Of a stretch of 40,627 nucleotides of DNA, positions 37,658 to 40,627 are shown in pieces. Each line of letters begins with the position of its first letter. Position 1 is the stretch's first letter. Origin of the DNA: an uncultured Collinsella sp. (GTDB taxonomy: Bacteria; Actinomycetota; Coriobacteriia; Coriobacteriales; Coriobacteriaceae); assembly GCA_900540935.1 (NCBI GenBank), contig UQHW01000020.1, positions 1 through 40,627 on the forward strand, in the 5' to 3' direction. The notes under the pieces are model-generated. The model had not been told where the DNA came from and searched no databases. It saw only the letters and a program-made list of their open reading frames with translations. The translations under genes and the position numbers were made by a program.

Positions 37658-39175
37658 ATGGGAACTTATCATAGTACACGAGGACGCACTTTATCGTGCT
37701 CAAGTAAGGTGGCAATCCGCACCGGCATCGCTCCCGACGGGGGTTTGTTTGTCTCGGACGAGCTCGGCACCCAGCAGGTCGATATCAGCTCGCTTGCAGA
37801 TAAATCGTACTTTGAAATCGCTCAAGATGTGTTGGGAATGTTACTGAATGATTACACGGCCGAAGAAATTTCGGCGTGTGTCGACGAGGCATACCGCGGC
37901 ACGTTTGCGAGTGAAGAGGTTACGCCGCTCGTCAAACTCGACGCTGCGCCGGGCGCTGATGCCCCTCAGACCTATGTGATGGAGCTCTTTGGCGGCCCCA
38001 CGAGCGCCTTCAAGGACGTCGCCCTGCAGATGCTCCCCCGTCTGATGGCCCGCACTTCCGCCAAGGACGGCGGCGCCGAGCGCATCATGATCGTCACCGC
38101 CACGTCGGGCGACACGGGCAAGGCCGCGCTCGCCGGTTTTGCCGACACTCCGGGCACGGGCATCACCGTTTTTTATCCCGAGGGCAAGGTCAGCCGCGTC
38201 CAGAACCTGCAGATGTCCACGCAGGAGGGCGATAACGTCGCCGTCTGCGGCATCCGCGGCAACTTTGACGACGCCCAGAGCGCCGTCAAGCGCATCTTTG
38301 CCGATAAGGAGCTTGCCGAGCGCCTGGAGGCCGCTGGCACTGTGCTTTCGAGCGCCAACTCCATCAATGTCGGCCGTCTGGTACCGCAGGTCGTCTACTA
38401 CTTTGCCGCCTATGCGCAGCTGCTGCGCGCCGGCGCCATCGAGGCCGGCGACACCGTGGAGTTCTGCGTACCGACCGGCAACTTTGGCGATATCCTGGCA
38501 GGCTACTACGCCAAGCGCATGGGTCTGCCCGTCGCCAAGCTCGTCGTGGCGAGCGACAAGAACAACGTGCTTGCCGACTTCCTGACTACCGGCGTCTACG
38601 ACCGTAACCGTCCGTTCTTCACGACCATCTCGCCGTCGATGGACATCCTCATCAGCTCCAACCTGGAGCGCATGCTCTACTTCCTGTCCGACGGCGACTG
38701 CGAGCTCGTTGCCGGCCTTATGAAGCAGCTTGCCCAGACGGGTCGCTACGAGGTGCCCGCCGAGCTGCTGGCCAAGATCCAGAGCGTGTTTGGCTGCGGT
38801 TGGGCCAGCGAGGACGAAGTCCGCGCTGCCATCAAGAGCTGCTGGGACGCCAACGACTACGTGATCGACCCGCACACCGCTTGTGGCTATCACGTCTTCG
38901 AGCAGGTCGCTCCCGCCGAGGGCGCCAAGGCCCGCGTGCTGCTTTCGACCGCCAGCCCCTACAAGTTCCCGCGCGCCTGCTGCGAAGCTCTGGGGCTTAA
39001 CGTTCCCGAGGACGACTTTGAGGCTATGCGTGTGCTCGAGCAGGCCACCAACACGGTCGCCCCGACCCAGCTCGCCGAGCTCGAGTCCAAGCCCGTCCGC
39101 TTCGAAGACGTCTGCGACGTCGATGAGATGGCAAGCTACGTCGAGTCTGCAGCAAAACGAATGAGCACCAACTAG
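37658..39175 (+). CDS. thrC: Threonine synthase
   Basis: PLP enzyme that converts O-phosphohomoserine to threonine. The 505-residue protein is the long (type II-like) form with the N-terminal segment YHSTRG...APDGGLFV. The PLP-binding Lys119 lies in FGGPTSAFKDVALQM. Further family segments are VTATSGDTGKAALAGF, SSANSINVGRLVPQVVYY and VPTGNFGDILAGYYAKRMG. Start at 37658 with GAGGAG 9 nt upstream; an ATG at 37613 lacks a site. A terminator and a nested palindrome separate it from thrB, though both genes point the same way. Confidence 0.96.
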   Translation: MGTYHSTRGRTLSCSSKVAIRTGIAPDGGLFVSDELGTQQVDISSLADKSYFEIAQDVLGMLLNDYTAEEISACVDEAYRGTFASEEVTPLVKLDAAPGADAPQTYVMELFGGPTSAFKDVALQMLPRLMARTSAKDGGAERIMIVTATSGDTGKAALAGFADTPGTGITVFYPEGKVSRVQNLQMSTQEGDNVAVCGIRGNFDDAQSAVKRIFADKELAERLEAAGTVLSSANSINVGRLVPQVVYYFAAYAQLLRAGAIEAGDTVEFCVPTGNFGDILAGYYAKRMGLPVAKLVVASDKNNVLADFLTTGVYDRNRPFFTTISPSMDILISSNLERMLYFLSDGDCELVAGLMKQLAQTGRYEVPAELLAKIQSVFGCGWASEDEVRAAIKSCWDANDYVIDPHTACGYHVFEQVAPAEGAKARVLLSTASPYKFPRACCEALGLNVPEDDFEAMRVLEQATNTVAPTQLAELESKPVRFEDVCDVDEMASYVESAAKRMSTN

Positions 39176-39187
39176 ATCCCTTATTAA

Positions 39188-39216
39188 GCGCCGGCGAAAG
39201 CCGGCGCACCTTCTTT
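39188..39216 (+). terminator. Intrinsic terminator after thrC
   Basis: GCGCCGGC (39188-39195) with a GAAA loop and GCCGGCGC (39200-39207), then a T-rich tail (TTCTTT). A classic short strong terminator. Confidence 0.85.
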
Positions 39217-39252
39217 CATCAGATAACCCCCGGGATGATGACGAGCTGACAT

Positions 39253-39364
39253 GCGGGTCTGCCTGTTTAGTTCGTCGCGAGTTCCGCACGAGCCGGAAAG
39301 CACTTAATGTGCTTTCCGAGCGAGCCAGGACTGCCCGAGCAGCGAACTAAACAGGCAGACCCGC
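39253..39364. repeat. Nested palindrome, GTCCTCG family, divergent copy D
   Basis: Perfect 22-bp outer arms (39253-39274, 39343-39364) and a perfect 10-bp inner stem (39294-39303/39309-39318). On the minus strand the linkers read CAGTCCTGGCTCGCT and GTGCGGAACTC, loosely like the other copies. The right arm ends three bases before the AGGAGG site of thrB, so it will be part of the thrB leader if transcription starts upstream. Confidence 0.8.
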
Positions 39365-39378
39365 CCAGGAGGACCCAC

Positions 39379-40260
39379 ATGATCAAGATCACCGTCCCAG
39401 CAACAAGCGCCAACCTAGGCATCGGCTACGACACCCTCGGCATGGCCGTCAGCCTCTACTCGCACTTCACCTTCGAGCGCGCCGACAAGCTCACCATCAC
39501 GGGCTGCCCCGAGGAGTTCCAAAACGAGAATAACCTGGTCTACGTGAGCTTTGTGGATGCACTGGCCGCATGGGGCGAGTCGGCTTTCCCCGTTGCCATC
39601 GATATTCAAACTGATGTGCCCGTCGCCCGCGGCCTGGGTTCCAGCTCCACCTGCGTCGTCGCTGGCATCATGGCGGCCGCCGCGCTGACGGGCCACACCG
39701 TCGACCGCGCCGAGCTCGTCCGCATTGCCACCGAGGTCGAGGGCCATCCCGATAACGTCGCCCCCGCTATCCTGGGCGGCGCCGTCTGCTCCTTTACGCC
39801 GACCGATTCGCTCCCCCAGTGTCTGCGCTACGAGGTGAGCGATCGCTTGCGTTTTATTACCGTGATTCCGCCCTACGAGGTGCATACGAGCGAGGCGCGC
39901 AAGGTTGTGCCGCAAGAGATTCCACTCTCCACCGCCGTATGGCAAATGGGCCGCATCGCCGGCATGACGCGCGGCCTGGAGACCGGCGACCTTGACCTGA
40001 TTGCCGCCGCCAACGACGACCGTATCCAGGAGCCCTATCGCCGCCGCCTCATCCCCGACTACAACGCCGTGCGCGACACCTGCCTTAACGGCGGCGCTAA
40101 GACCATCTGGATTAGCGGCTCGGGCTCGACCCTCATGGCTGTAACCGACGACACCATTGTGGCAAAGTTCCTGCAGGTCAAGCTGCGTGAGCAGTTCCCC
40201 AAATGCGACACGCACATTCTGACGTGCGACACCGAGGGCGCCCAGATCGAATACCTGTAG
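39379..40260 (+). CDS. thrB: Homoserine kinase
   Basis: GHMP-family kinase that phosphorylates homoserine, giving the substrate of ThrC. The 293-residue protein has the GHMP motif PVARGLGSSSTCVVAG (GLGSSS at 85-90), the N-terminal VPATSANLGIGYDTLGMA, EGHPDNVAPAILGG, and the late GGAKTIWISGSGSTLMA. Start at 39379 (MIKITVPAT) with CAGGAGG upstream; an upstream ATG at 39307 lies inside the palindrome. No homoserine dehydrogenase gene is in the window. Confidence 0.96.
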   Translation: MIKITVPATSANLGIGYDTLGMAVSLYSHFTFERADKLTITGCPEEFQNENNLVYVSFVDALAAWGESAFPVAIDIQTDVPVARGLGSSSTCVVAGIMAAAALTGHTVDRAELVRIATEVEGHPDNVAPAILGGAVCSFTPTDSLPQCLRYEVSDRLRFITVIPPYEVHTSEARKVVPQEIPLSTAVWQMGRIAGMTRGLETGDLDLIAAANDDRIQEPYRRRLIPDYNAVRDTCLNGGAKTIWISGSGSTLMAVTDDTIVAKFLQVKLREQFPKCDTHILTCDTEGAQIEYL

Positions 40261-40283
40261 CGCCCTGCCTCATTGCTCTCACC

Positions 40284-40400
40284 GGCCCCCTTGGGGCTTC
40301 CCCTGAAAACGTCCTCGATCATGAATTGCCCCGTCGTGCGCTTCGCGCGACGGGGCAATTCGATCTGCGGATTGTTTTCAGGGGAAGCCCCAAGGGGGCC
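40284..40400. repeat. Nested palindrome, GTCCTCG family, copy B
   Basis: Perfect 27-bp outer arms (40284-40310, 40374-40400) and a perfect 14-bp inner stem (40323-40336/40348-40361). Linkers GTCCTCGATCATG and TCTGCGGA match the family; the inner tip GTGCGCTTCGCGC is the same as in copy A. It stands 24 bases past the thrB stop. Confidence 0.9.
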
Positions 40401-40627
40401 TGCGCAGCCTCGACAGGATAATCGCATTCGCTGATTTAATCTTGTGCTCCAACGGAGCCACGGACGAGAGGCCTTCGCGCTGCGGAATAATTTTGAGGGG
40501 AACACCCCGACCATCCCTGCGTTTACCTTGCTGAGGATGTCTACAGGAACCCACGCTTTGAAGGGGCGCCGGGGTTGATTTCCGATCTCAGCCGAACACA
40601 TTAGGCGGACAGGCCGTTCCCGCAGCT
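40401..40627. other. Unassigned end of window
   Basis: On the minus strand a frame of about 60 codons starting near 40601 (MCSAEIGNQPRRPFKAWVPV) is open but has no recognised family and runs into the palindrome. It could be a small gene, a gene end or chance. Nothing else was recognised. Confidence 0.3.

Noticed and set aside
37841..39289. 482-codon minus-strand ORF opposite thrC
   Set aside because: Antisense shadow of threonine synthase.

Overview
The window looks like a stretch of a high-GC actinobacterial gut commensal, most probably Collinsella or a close relative (Coriobacteriia). This rests on protein style (strongly GC-biased third positions that give many antisense shadow ORFs), Coriobacteriia-type housekeeping genes and very dense extragenic palindromes. 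It is an inference from recalled family features, not a database result. No rRNA, tRNA or CRISPR array was recognised.

Layout. 1-910: the 5' two thirds of an IS110-family transposase gene (minus strand, cut by the window edge), a structured non-coding region upstream that could hold its bridge RNA, and a 38-residue hydrophobic peptide gene with an SOS-like box upstream. 1373-4371: HAD phosphatase, MFS exporter and TetR regulator (all minus), with two perfect TetR-type operators before the exporter. 4446-6218: PII protein and ammonium transporter. 6417-7976: CmpB-type membrane protein and HD-domain protein. 8205-9986: a Dxs-family enzyme (plus). 10363-13787: a complete polar amino-acid ABC importer (lipoprotein, two permeases, ATPase). 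13875-14684: class I amidotransferase-type hydrolase. 14790-17051: HPt protein and a PAS/GGDEF-like/REC/HD-GYP regulator, a two-gene c-di-GMP or phosphorelay unit. 17262-19061: alpha/beta hydrolase and, divergent from it, a radical SAM protein. 19222-21176: SEC-C methionine aminopeptidase and a 2-hydroxyacid dehydrogenase. 21464-24279: M18 aminopeptidase with a small coupled ORF, and a divergent Ntn-type amide hydrolase. 24419-25498: phosphofructokinase.

25499-28510 is a repeat-rich accessory stretch. It holds two copies of a ~385-bp structured repeat, several long palindromes, a conserved hypothetical gene and a membrane-anchored XRE regulator. 28511-31983 is an ABC transporter of the MacB/FtsX type. 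32255-34270 holds a GyrI-like gene with a LexA-type box, a truncated Abi_2 (AbiD/F-like) gene preceded by a small hairpin-U-tract RNA candidate, the 3' end of a lost ClC channel gene, and an O6-alkylguanine-DNA alkyltransferase. 34966-40260 is an aspartate-family amino-acid block: asd and lysC (minus), thrC and thrB (plus).

The most striking non-gene feature is the set of long inverted repeats in intergenic regions. At least four recognisable families occur. In several, the arms differ between copies but remain paired within each copy, and a short internal core is conserved. The most interesting biological leads are the candidate SOS-controlled peptide and GyrI-like gene, the Abi_2 remnant with its leader RNA, and the repeat families.
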